Below, in pieces: positions 22,863 to 34,616 of a DNA stretch of 64,000 nucleotides; the stretch's first letter is position 1, and each line of letters starts with the position of its first letter. Both the position numbers and the translations under genes were made by a program. The DNA is taken from NCBI RefSeq assembly GCF_029227915.1, contig NC_079887.1:1550001-1614000 (forward strand), read 5' to 3'. This stretch comes from Hydractinia symbiolongicarpus. Taxonomy: Eukaryota; Cnidaria; Hydrozoa; Anthoathecata; Hydractiniidae. Under the pieces are notes generated by a model. That model was not told the DNA's origin, did not search any database, and saw only the letters and a list, made by a program, of their open reading frames with translations.

Positions 22863-24278
22863 ATGAGACTTGTAGTTTTCAAAAATGTTTTCATTTTTGA
22901 TGAGACGCTGAATAAAAGAAGTTTAATCGCCGGCAAACGAAAACCTGCGATTTCCCGTAAATCTCGGACTCGGCCCGTATAGTCAAAAGTATACAAAGAA
23001 AGTACCCAGGGAGTAAACTCATTTCCGGAACGATTTTTTAAATTACTTTTCACCACTAAAACGCATGAGACTTGTAGTTTTTAAAAATGTTTTCATTTTT
23101 GATGAGACGCTGAATAAAAGAAGTTTAATCGCCAGCAAACGAAACCTGCGATTTCCCGTAAATCCTGGACTCGGCCCGTATAGTCAAAAGTATACAAAGA
23201 AAGTACCCAGGGAGTAAACTCATTTCCCAAACGATTTTTTAAATTATTATTTCACCACTAAAGCCCATGAGACTTGTAGTTTTTAAAAATGTTTTCATTT
23301 TTGATGAGACGCTTAATGAAAGTGGTTTAATCGCCAGCAAACGAAAACCCGCGATTTCCCGTAAATCCCGGGCTTGGCCCGTATAGTCAAATGTATACAA
23401 AGAAAGTACCCAGGGAGTAAACTCATTTCCCGAACTATTTTTTATATTATTTTTTTACCACTAAACGCATGAGACTTGTGGTTTTCAAAAATATTTTCAT
23501 ATTTGATGGGACGCTGAATAAAAGAAGTTTAATCGCCGGCAAACGAAGATCCGCCATTTCCCGTAAATCCCGGACTCGGTCCGTATAGTCAAAAGTATAC
23601 AAAGAAAGTACCCAGGGAGTAAACTCATTTCCCGAACGATTTTTTAAATTATTTTTTCACCACTAAAACGCATGAGACTTGTAGTTTTCAAAAATGTTTT
23701 CATTTTTGATGAGACGCTTAATGAAAGAGGTTTAATCGCCGGCAAACGAAATCCCGCGTTTTCCCGTAAATCAGGGGCTTGCCCGTATAGTCGAATGTAT
23801 ACAAAGAAAGTACCCAGGAAGTAAACTCATTTCCAGAACGATTTTTTGAATTATTTTTTCACCACTAAAACGCATGAGACTTGTAGTTTTCAAAAATGTT
23901 TTCATTTTTGATGAAACACTGAATAAAAGAAGTTTAATCGCCGGCAAACGAAAACCCGCGATTTCCCGTAAATCTCGGCATGGCCCGTATAGTCAAAAGT
24001 ATACAAAGAAAGTACCCAGGGAGTAAACTCATTTCCCGAACGATTTTTTAAATTATTTTTTCACCACTAAAACCAATGAGACTTATAGTTTTTAAAAATG
24101 TTTTCATTTTTGATGAGACGCTGAAGAAAAGAAGTTAAATCGCCGGCAAACGAAATCCCGCCATTTCCCGTAAACCCCTGACTCGGCCCGTATAGTCAAA
24201 AGTATACAAAGAAATTACCCAGGGAGTAAACTCATTTTCCGAACGATTTTTTAAATTATTTTTTCACCACTACAACGC
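22863..24278. repeat. Seven-monomer HOR A-B-V-X-H-C-K, copy 1 (1416 bp)
   Basis: A with TTCCGGAACG, B (CGCCAGCAAACGAAACC), V with TCAAATGTATAC, X, H, C, K. Private markers CCGAACTATTTTTTATATT (near 23,434) and GATGAAACACTG recur at +1416. This copy has lost one G in H (GGGGCTTGCCCG) and reads TTGTGGTTTTC in X. Confidence 0.9.
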
Positions 24279-25695
24279 ATGAGACTTGTAGTTTTCAAAA
24301 ATGTTTTCATTTTTGATGAGACGCTGAATAAAAGAAGTTTAATCGCCGGCAAACGAAAACCTGGGATTTCCCGTAAATCTCGGACTCGGCCCGTATAGTC
24401 AAAAGTATACAAAGAAAGTACCCAGGGAGTAAACTCATTTCCGGAACGATTTTTTAAATTACTTTTCACCACTAAAACGCATGAGACTTGTAGTTTTTAA
24501 AAATGTTTTCATTTTTGATGAGACGCTGAATAAAAGAAGTTTAATCGCCAGCAAACGAAACCTGCGATTTCCCGTAAATCCTGGACTCGGCCCGTATAGT
24601 CAAAAGTATACAAAGAAAGTACCCAGGGAGTAAACTCATTTCCCAAACGATTTTTTAAATTATTATTTCACCACTAAAGCCCATGAGACTTGTAGTTTTT
24701 AAAAATGTTTTCATTTTTGATGAGACGCTTAATGAAAGTGGTTTAATCGCCAGCAAACGAAAACCCGCGATTTCCCGTAAATCCCGGGCTTGGCCCGTAT
24801 AGTCAAATGTATACAAAGAAAGTACCCAGGGAGTAAACTCATTTCCCGAACTATTTTTTATATTATTTTTTTACCACTAAACGCATGAGACTTGTAGTTT
24901 TCAAAAATATTTTCATATTTGATGGGACGCTGAATAAAAGAAGTTTAATCGCCGGCAAACGAAGATCCGCCATTTCCCGTAAATCCCGGACTCGGTCCGT
25001 ATAGTCAAAAGTATACAAAGAAAGTACCCAGGGAGTAAACTCATTTCCCGAACGATTTTTTAAATTATTTTTTCACCACTAAAACGCATGAGACTTGTAG
25101 TTTTCAAAAATGTTTTCATTTTTGATGAGACGCTTAATGAAAGAGGTTTAATCGCCGGCAAACGAAATCCCGCGTTTTCCCGTAAATCAGGGGCTTGGCC
25201 CGTATAGTCGAATGTATACAAAGAAAGTACCCAGGAAGTAAACTCATTTCCAGAACGATTTTTTGAATTATTTTTTCACCACTAAAACGCATGAGACTTG
25301 TAGTTTTCAAAAATGTTTTCATTTTTGATGAAACACTGAATAAAAGAAGTTTAATCGCCGGCAAACGAAAACCCGCGATTTCCCGTAAATCTCGGCATGG
25401 CCCGTATAGTCAAAAGTATACAAAGAAAGTACCCAGGGAGTAAACTCATTTCCCGAACGATTTTTTAAATTATTTTTTCACCACTAAAACCAATGAGACT
25501 TATAGTTTTTAAAAATGTTTTCATTTTTGATGAGACGCTGAAGAAAAGAAGTTAAATCGCCGGCAAACGAAATCCCGCCATTTCCCGTAAACCCCTGACT
25601 CGGCCCGTATAGTCAAAAGTATACAAAGAAATTACCCAGGGAGTAAACTCATTTTCCGAACGATTTTTTAAATTATTTTTTCACCACTACAACGC
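24279..25695. repeat. Seven-monomer HOR, copy 2 (1417 bp)
   Basis: Near-identical to copy 1. The A unit starts after CTACAACGC rather than CTAAAACGC and reads CCTGGGATTTCC. Its last two monomers (C, K) are also the first two of the 812-bp duplication that follows. Confidence 0.9.
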
Positions 25696-26102
25696 ATGAG
25701 ACTTGTAGTTTTTAAAAATGTTTTCATTTTTGATGAGACGCTGAATAAAAGAAGTTTTTATCGCCGGCAAACGAAAACCCGCGACTTCCCGTAAATCCCG
25801 GACTCCGCCCGTATAGTCAAAAGTATACAAAGAAAGTACCCAGGGAGTAAACTCATTTCGCGAACGATTTTTTAAATTATATTTTCACCACTAAAACGCA
25901 TGAGATTTGTAGTTTTCAAAAATGTTTTCATTTTTGATGAGACGCTGAATGAAAGAAGTTTAATCGCCGGCAAACGAAAACCTGCGATTTCCGGTAAATC
26001 CTGGACTCGGCCCGTATAGTCAAAAGTATACAAAGAAAGTACCCAGGGGGTAAACTCATTTCCCGAACGATTTTTTAAATTATTATTTCACCACTAAAGC
26101 CC
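25291..26102. repeat. Four-monomer tandem duplication C-K-R1-R2, copy 1 (812 bp)
   Basis: R1 carries AAGTTTTTATCG, CGCGACTTCCC and CTCCGCCCG; R2 begins GAGATTTGTAG and has TGAATGAAAG, TTTCCGGTAAATCC and CCAGGGGG. All recur at exactly +812. Confidence 0.9.
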
Positions 26103-26914
26103 ATGAGACTTGTAGTTTTTAAAAATGTTTTCATTTTTGATGAGACGCTGATTAAAAGAAGTTTAATCGCCGGCAAACGAAAACCCGCGATTTCCCGTAA
26201 ATCTCGGCATGGCCCGTATAGTCAAAAGTATACAAAGAAAGTACCCAGGGAGTAAACTCATTTCCCGAACGATTTTTTAAATTATTTTTTCACCACTAAA
26301 ACCAATGAGACTTATAGTTTTTAAAAATGTTTTCATTTTTGATGAGACGCTGAAGAAAAGAAGTTAAATCGCCGGCAAACGAAATCCCGCCATTTCCCGT
26401 AAACCCCTGACTCGGCCCGTATAGTCAAAAGTATACAAAGAAATTACCCAGGGAGTAAACTCATTTTCCGAACGATTTTTTAAATTATTTTTTCACCACT
26501 ACAACGCATGAGACTTGTAGTTTTTAAAAATGTTTTCATTTTTGATGAGACGCTGAATAAAAGAAGTTTTTATCGCCGGCAAACGAAAACCCGCGACTTC
26601 CCGTAAATCCCGGACTCCGCCCGTATAGTCAAAAGTATACAAAGAAAGTACCCAGGGAGTAAACTCATTTCGCGAACGATTTTTTAAATTATATTTTCAC
26701 CACTAAAACGCATGAGATTTGCAGTTTTCAAAAATGTTTTCATTTTTGATGAGACGCTGAATGAAAGAAGTTTAATCGCCGGCAAACGAAAACCTGCGAT
26801 TTCCGGTAAATCCTGGACTCGGCCCGTATAGTCAAAAGTATACAAAGAAAGTACCCAGGGGGTAAACTCATTTCCCGAACGATTTTTTAAATTATTATTT
26901 CACCACTAAAGCCC
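26103..26914. repeat. C-K-R1-R2, copy 2 (812 bp)
   Basis: Copy 2 opens with a C unit reading CGCTGATTAAAAG, a left end that elsewhere belongs to the T unit following R2 (26,915). The C left end was therefore replaced at the duplication junction, marking the exchange point. The third HOR copy further right (27,929 onward) has this four-unit set only once. Confidence 0.9.
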
Positions 26915-27928
26915 ATGAGACTTGTAGTTTTTAAAAATGTTTTCATTTTTGATGAGACGCTGATTAAAAGAAGTTTAATCGCCGGCAAACGAAAACCCGC
27001 CATTTCCCGTAAACCCTGGACTCGGCCTGTTTAATCAAAAGTATACAAAGAAAGTACCCAGGGAGTAAACTCATTTCCCGAACGATTTTTTAAATTATTT
27101 TTTCACCACTAAAACGCATAAGACTTGTAGTTTTCAAAAATGTTTTCATTTTTGATGAAACGCTGAATAAAAGAAGTTTAATCGCCGGCAAACGAAAACC
27201 CGCGATTTCCCGTAAATCTCGGCATGGCCCGTATAGTCAAAAGTATACAAAGAAAGTACCCAGAGAGTAAACTCATTTCCCGAACGATTTTTTAAATTAT
27301 TTTTTCACCACTAAAACCAATGAGACTTATAGTTTTTAAAAATGTTTTCATTCTTGATGAGACGCTGAATAAAAGAAGTTTATTCGCACTCAAACGAAAA
27401 TCCGCGATTTCCCGTAAATCCCGGACTCGGCCCGTATAGTCCAAAGTATACAAAGAAAGTACCCAGGGAGTAAACTCGTTTTCCGAACGATTTTTTAAAT
27501 TATTTTTTCACCACTAAAACGCATGAGACTTGTAGTTTTCAAAAATGTTTTCATATTTGATGAGACGCTTATTGAAAGAGGTTTAATCGCCGGCAAACGA
27601 AATCCCGCGATTTCCCGTAAATCCCGGGCTTGGCCCGTATAGTCGAATGCATACAAAGAAAGTACCTAGGGAGTAAACTCATTTCCCGAACGATTTTTTA
27701 ATTTTTTTTTTCACCACTAAAACGCATGAGACTTGTAGTTTTTAAAAATGTTTTCATTTTTGATGAGACGCTGAATAAAAGAAGTTTAATCGCCGGCAAA
27801 CGCAAACCTGCGATTTCCCGTAAATCCCGGACTCGGCCCGTATTGTCAAAAGTATACAAAGAAAGTACCCAGGGAGTAAACTCATTTCCCGAACGATTTT
27901 TTAAATTATTTTTTCACCACTAAAACGC
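26915..27928. repeat. T-C-Q-G-A' connector
   Basis: Five monomers: T (GGCCTGTTTAATC, first occurrence in the window), C, a Q-type unit with ATTCTTGATG, G, A' (27,726). From G onward it repeats 22,460-22,862 at +5066. Confidence 0.8.
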
Positions 27929-29345
27929 ATGAGACTTGTAGTTTTCAAAAATGTTTTCATTTTTGATGAGACGCTGAATAAAAGAAGTTTAATCGCCGGC
28001 AAACGAAAACCTGCGATTTCCCGTAAATCCCGGACTCGGCCCGTATAGTCAAAAGTATACAAAGAAAGTACCCAGGGAGTAAACTCATTTCCGGAACGAT
28101 TTTTTAAATTACTTTTCACCACTAAAACGCATGAGACTTGTAGTTTTTAAAAATGTTTTCATTTTTGATGAGACGCTGAATAAAAGAAGTTTAATCGCCA
28201 GCAAACGAAACCTGCGATTTCCCGTAAATCCTGGACTCGGCCCGTATAGTCAAAAGTATACAAAGAAAGTACCCAGGGAGTAAACTCATTTCCCAAACGA
28301 TTTTTTAAATTATTATTTCACCACTAAAGCCCATGAGACATGTAGTTTTTAAAAATGTTTTCATTTTTGATGAGACGCTTAATGAAAGTGGTTTAATCGC
28401 CAGCAAACGAAAACCCGCGATTTCCCGTAAATCCCGGGCTTGGCCCGTATAGTCGAATGTATACAAAGAAAGTACCCAGGGAATAAACTCATTTCCCGAA
28501 CGATTTTTTATATTATTTTTTTACCACTAAACGCATGAGACTTGTAGTTTTCAAAAATATTTTCATATTTGATGGGACGCTGAATAAAAGAAGTTTAATC
28601 GCCGGCAAACGAAGATCCGCCATTTCCCGTAAATCCCGGACTCGGTCCGTATAGTCAAAAGTATACAAAGAAAGTACCCAGGGAGTAAACTCATTTCCCG
28701 AACGATTTTTTAAATTATTTTTTCACCACTAAAACGCATGAGACTTGTAGTTTTCAAAAATGTTTTCATTTTTGATGAGACGCTTAATGAAAGAGGTTTA
28801 ATCGCCGGCAAACGAAATCCCGCGTTTTCCCGTAAATCAGGGGCTTGGCCCGTATAGTCGAATGTATACAAAGAAAGTACCCAGGAAGTAAACTCATTTC
28901 CAGAACGATTTTTTGAATTATTTTTTCACCACTAAAACGCATGAGACTTGTAGTTTTCAAAAATGTTTTCATTTTTGATGAAACGCTGAATAAAAGAAGT
29001 TTAATCGCCGGCAAACGAAAACCCGCGATTTCCCGTAAATCTCGGCATGGCCCGTATAGTCAAAAGTATACAAAGAAAGTACCCAGGGAGTAAACTCATT
29101 TCCCGAACGATTTTTTAAATTATTTTTTCACCACTAAAACCAATGAGACTTATAGTTTTTAAAAATGTTTTCATTTTTGATGAGACGCTGAAGAAAAGAA
29201 GTTAAATCGCCGGCAAACGAAATCCCGCCATTTCCCGTAAACCCCTGACTCGGCCCGTATAGTCAAAAGTATACAAAGAAATTACCCAGGGAGTAAACTC
29301 ATTTTCCGAACGATTTTTTAAATTATTTTTTCACCACTACAACGC
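27929..29345. repeat. Seven-monomer HOR A-B-V-X-H-C-K, copy 3 (1417 bp)
   Basis: Third copy, +5066 from copy 1 and +3650 from copy 2. It has CCGAACGATTTT before X and GAAACGCTG in C, where copies 1 and 2 share CCGAACTATTTT and GAAACACTG. Copies 1 and 2 are therefore the closer pair. Confidence 0.88.
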
Positions 29346-31372
29346 ATGAGACTTGTAGTTTTTAAAAATGTTTTCATTTTTGATGAGACGCTGAATAAAA
29401 GAAGTTTTTATCGCCGGCAAACGAAAACCCGCGACTTCCCGTAAATCCCGGACTCCGCCCGTATAGTCAAAAGTATACAAAGAAAGTACCCAGGGAGTAA
29501 ACTCATTTCGCGAACGATTTTTTAAATTATATTTTCACAACTAAAACGCATGAGATTTGTAGTTTTCAAAAATGTTTTCATTTTTGATGAGACGCTGAAT
29601 GAAAGAAGTTTAATCGCCGGCAAACGAAAACCTGCGATTTCCCGTAAATCCTGGACTCGGCCCGTATAGTCAAAAGTATACAAAGAAAGTACCCAGGGGG
29701 TAAACTCATTTCCCGAACGATTTTTTAAATTATTATTTCACCACTAAAGCCCATGAGACTTGTAGTTTTTCAAAATGTTTTCATTTTTGATGAGACGCTG
29801 ATTAAAAGAAGTTTAATCGCCGGCAAACGAAAACCCGCCATTTCCCGTAAACCCTGGACTCGGCCTGTTTAATCAAAAGTATACAAAGAAAGTACCCAGG
29901 GAGTAAACTCATTTCCCGAACGATTTTTTAAATTATTTTTTCACCACTAAAACGCATGAGACTTGTAGTTTTCAAAAATGTTTTCATTTTTGATGAAACG
30001 CTGAATAAAAGAAGTTTAATCGCCGGCAAACGAAAACCCGCGATTTCCCGTAAATCTCGGCATGGCCCGTATAGTCAAAAGTATACAAAGAAAGTACCCA
30101 GAGAGTAAACTCATTTCCCGAACGATTTTTTAAATTATTTTTTCACCACTAAAACCAATGAGACTTATAGTTTTTAAAAATGTTTTCATTCTTGATGAGA
30201 CGCTGAAAAAAAGAAGTTAAATCGCCGGCAAACGAAAACCCGCCATTTCCCGTAAACCCCTGACTCGGCCCGTATAGTCAAAAGTATACAAAGAAATTAC
30301 CCAGGGAGTAAACTCATTTTCCGAACGATTTTTTAAATTATTTTTTCACCACTACAACGCATGAGACTTGTAGTTTTCAAAAATGTTTTCATTTTTGATG
30401 AGACGCTGAATGAAAGAAGTTTAATCGCCGGCAAACGAAAACCTGCGATTTCCCGTAAATCCCGGACTCGGCCCGTATAGTCAAAAGTATACAAAGAAAG
30501 TACCCAGGGGGTAAACTCATTTCCCGAACGATTTTTTAAATTATATTTTCACCACTAAAACGCATGAGACTTGTAGTTTTCAAAAATGTTTTCATTTTTG
30601 ATGAGACGCTGAATGAAAGAAGTTTAATCGCCGGCAAACGAAAACCTGCGATTTCCCGTAAATCCCGGACTCGGCCCGTATAGTCAAAAGTATACAAAGA
30701 AAGTACCCAGGGAGTAAACTCATTTCCCGAACGATTTTTTAAATTATATTTTCACCACTAAAACGCATGAGACTTGTATTTTCAAAAATGTTTTCATTTT
30801 TGATGAGACGCTGAATGAAAGAAGTTTAATCGCCGGCAAACGAAAACCTGCGATTTTCCGTAAATCCCGGACTCGGCCCGTATAGTCAAAAGTATACAAA
30901 GAAAGTACCCAGGGGGTAAACTCATTTCCCGAACGATTTTTTAAATTATTATTTCACCACTAAAGCCCATGAGACTTGTAGTTTTTAAAAATGTTTTCAT
31001 TTTTGATGAGACGCTGAATAAAAGAGTTTAATCGACGGCAAACGAAAACCCGCCATTTCCCGTAAACCCTGGACTCGGCCTGTTTAATCAAAAGTATACA
31101 AAGAAAGTACCCAGGGAGTAAACTCATTTCCCGAACGATTTTTTATATTATTTTTTTACCACTAAACGCATGAGACTTGTAGTTTTCAAAAATATTTTCA
31201 TATTTGATGGGACTCTGAATAAAAGAAGTTTAATCGCCGGCAAACGAAGATCCGCGATTTCCCGTAAATCCTGGACTCGGCCCGTATAGTCAAAAGTATA
31301 CAAAGAAAGTACCCTGTGAGTAAACTCATTTCCTGAACGATTTTTTAAATTATTTTTTCACCACTAAAACGC
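29346..31372. repeat. R1-R2-T-C-K-(R2-like)x3-T-X block
   Basis: From 29,346 to about 30,200 it repeats 25,696-27,365 without the internal 812-bp duplication (offset falls from 3650 to 2838). A run of three nearly identical monomers follows (30,361-30,968), then T (31,0xx) and X with GATGGGACTCTG and GAAGATCCGCG. Confidence 0.8.
30361..30968. repeat. Three near-identical adjacent monomers
   Basis: Units 30,361-30,563, 30,564-30,766 and 30,767-30,968 all read CTGAATGAAAGAAG with CCTGCG and CGGACTCGG. They differ by only a few bases, including one deletion (TTGTATTTTC) in the third. This is a rare single-monomer amplification in an array otherwise built from mixed HORs. Confidence 0.85.
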
Positions 31373-31981
31373 ATAAGACTTGTAGTTTTTAAAAATGTTT
31401 TCATTTTTGATGGAACGCTGATTAAAGGAAGTTTAATCGCCGGCAAACGAAAACCCGCGATTTCCCGTTAATCTCGGCTTCGCCCGTATAGTCAAAAGTA
31501 TACAAAGAAAGTACCCAGGGAGTAAACTCATTTCCCGAACGATTTTTTAAATTATTTTTTCACCACTAAAACCCATGAGATTTATAGTTTTAAAAAATGT
31601 TTTCATTTTTGATGAGACGCTGAAAAAAAGAAGTTAAATCGCCGGCAAACAAAAACCCGCCATTTCCCGTAAACCCCTGACTCGGCCCGTATAGTCAAAA
31701 GTATACAAAAAAATTACCCAGGGAGTAAACTCATTTTCCGAACGATTTTTTAAATTATTTTTTCACCATTACAACGCATGAGACTTGTAGTTTTTAAAAA
31801 TGTTTTCATTTTAGATGAGACGCTGAATAAAAGAAGTTTTTATCGCCGGCAAACGAAAACCCGCGATTTCCCGTAAATCCCGGACTCGGCCCGTATAGTC
31901 AAAAGTTTACAAAGAAAGTACCCAGGGAGTAAACTCATTTCCCGAACGATTTTTTAAATTATATTTTCACCACTAAAACGC
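31373..31981. repeat. Three-monomer module J-K-L, copy 1 (609 bp)
   Basis: J has CTGATTAAAGGAAG and CTCGGCTTCGCCCG; K has TTTTAAAAAATG and AAAAAATTACCC; L has CATTTTAGATGAG. Recurs at 31,982 and 34,617. Confidence 0.85.
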
Positions 31982-34616
31982 ATGAGACTTGTAGTTTTTA
32001 AAAATGTTTTCATTTTTGATGAAACGCTTATTAAAGGAAGTTTAATCACCGGCAAACGAAAACCCGCGATTTCCCGTTAATCTCGGCTTCGCCCGTATAG
32101 TCAAAAGTATACAAAGAAAGTACCCAGGGAGTAAACTCATTTCCCGAACGATTTTTTAAATTATTTTTTCACCACTAAAACCCATGAGACTTATAGTTTT
32201 AAAAAATGTTTTCATTTTTGATGAGACGCTGAAAAAAAGAAGTTAAATCGCCGGCAAACAAAAACCCGCCATTTCCCGTAAACCCCTGACTCGGCCCGTA
32301 TAGTCAAAAGTATACAAAAAAATTACCCAGGGAGTAAACTCATTTTCCGAACGATTTTTTAAATTATTTTTTCACCATTACAACGCATGAGACTTGTAGT
32401 TTTTAAAAATGTTTTCATTTTAGATGAGACGCTGAATAAAATAATTTTTATCGCCGGCAAACGAAAACCCGCGACTTCCCGTAAATCCCGGACTCGGCCC
32501 GTATAGTCAAAAGTATACAAAGAAAGTACCCAGGGAGTAAACTCATTTCCCGAACGATTTTTTAAATTATATTTTCACCACTAAAACGCATGAGACTTGT
32601 AGTTTTCAAAAATGTTTTCATTTTTGATGAGACGCTGAATGAAAGAAGTTTAATCGCCGGCAAACGAAAACCTGCGATTTCCCGTAAATCCCGGACTCGG
32701 CCCGTATAGTCAACAGTATACAAAGAAAGTACCCAGGGGGTAAACTCATTTCCCGAACGATTTTTTAAATTATTTTTTCACCACTAAAACGCATGAGACT
32801 TGTATTTTCAAAAATGTTTTCATTTTTGATGAGACGCTGAATGAAAGAAGTTTAATCGCCGGCAAACGAAAACCTGCGATTTTCCGTAAATCCCGGACTC
32901 GGCCCGTATAGTCAAAAGTCTACAAAGAAAGTACCCAGGGGGTAAACTCATTTCCCGAACGATTTTTTAAATTATTATTTCACCACTAAAGCCCATGAGA
33001 CTTGTAGTTTTTAAAAATGTTTTCATTTTTGATGAGACGCTTAATGAAAGTGGTTTAATCGCCAGCAAACAAAAACCCGCGATTTCCCGTAAATCCCGGG
33101 CTTGGCCCGTATAGTCGAATGTTTACAAAGAAAGTACCCTGTGAGTAAACTCATTTTCTAAACGATTTTTTAAATTATCTTTTCACCACTAAAACGCATG
33201 AGACTTGTAGTTTTCAAAAATGTATTCATTTTTGATGAGACGCTGTATAAAAGAAGTTTAATCGCCGGCAAACGAAAACCCGCCATTTTCCGTAAACCCC
33301 GGACTCGGCCCGCATAGTCAAAAGTATACAAGGAAAGTACCCTGGGAGTAAACTCATTTCCCAAACGATTTTTTAAATTATTATTTCACCACTAAAGCCC
33401 ATGAGACTTGTAGTTTTTAAAAATGTTTTCATTTTTGATGAGACGCTTAATGAAAGTGGTTTAATCGCCAGCAAACAAAAACCCGCGATTTCCCGTAAAT
33501 CCCGGGCTTGGCCCGTATAGTCGAATGTTTACAAAGAAAGTACCCTGTGAGTAAACTCATTTTCTAAACGATTTTTTAAATTATCTTTTCACCACTAAAA
33601 CGCATGAGACTTGTAGTTTTCAAAAATGTTTTCATTTTTGATGAGACGCTGAATAAAAGAAGTTTAATCGCCGGGAAACGAAAACCCGCCATTTCCCGTA
33701 AACCCCGGACTCGACCCGTATAGTCAAAAGTATACAGAGAAAGTACCCAGGGAGTAAACTCATTTCCCGAACGATTTTTTATATTATTTTTTTACCACTA
33801 AACGCATGAGACTTGTAGTTTTTAAAAATGTTTTCATTTTTGATGAGACGCTGAATAAAAGAGGTTTAATCGCCGGCAAACGAAAACCCGCGATTTCCCG
33901 TAAATCCCGGGCTTGGCCCGTATAGTCGAATGTATACAAAGAAAGTACCCAGGGAGTAAACTAATTTCCCAAGCGTTTTTTTAAATTATTATTTCACCAC
34001 TAAAGCCCATGAGACTTGTAGTTTTCAAAAATGTTTTCATTTTTGATGAGACGCTGAAAAAAAGAAGTTTAATCGCCTGCAAACGAAAACCTGCGATTTC
34101 CCGTAAATCCCGGGCTTGGCCCGTATAGTCGAATGTATACAAAGAAAGTACCCAGAGAGTAAACTCATTTCCCGAACGATTTTTTAAATTATTCTTTCAC
34201 CACTAAAACGCATGAGACTTGTAGTTTTCAAAAATGTTTTCATTTTTGATGAGACGCTGTATAAAAGAAGTTTAATCGCCGGCAAACGAAAATCCGCCAT
34301 TTCCCGTAAATCCTGGACTCGGCCCGTATAGTCAAAAGTATACAAAGAAAGTACCCAGGGGGTAAACTCATTTCCCGAACGATTTTTTAAATTATTATTT
34401 CACCACTAAAGCCCATGAGACTTGTAGTTTTTAAAAATGTTTTCATTTTTGATGAGACGCTGAATAAAAGAGTTTAATCGCCGGCAAACGAAAACCCGCC
34501 ATTTCCCGTAAACCCTGGACTCGGCCCGTATAGTCAAAAGTATACAAAGAAAGTACCCTGTGAGTAAACTCATTTCCTGAACGATTTTTTAAATTATTTT
34601 TTCACCACTAAAACGC
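31982..34616. repeat. 13-monomer HOR beginning J-K-L, copy 1 (2635 bp)
   Basis: J-K-L, R2-like units with GTCAACAGTATAC, V, M (AATGTATTCATTTTTG, CTGTATAAAAG, CCATTTTCCG), V, A with CGCCGGGAAACG and GACCCG, and a unit with CCAAGCGTTTTTTT near 33,971. It is followed by a second J-K-L start at +2635. Confidence 0.8.
33198..34520. repeat. M-V-A-... segment, copy 1 (~1.3 kb)
   Basis: Starts with M at 33,198. Private markers AAGCGTTTTTTT (33,971), CGCCTGCAAACG and CTAATTTCCC recur at exactly +3443 (37,414 for AAGCG). The segment is nested inside the 2635-bp HOR. Confidence 0.8.

Noticed and set aside
33198-33603. M-V at 33,198 and the V units 406 bp apart (32,995 and 33,401) as a simple dimer duplication
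   Set aside because: The intervening monomers differ strongly (M with AATGTATTC versus A with CGCCGGGAAACG), so it is not a recent dimer duplication.
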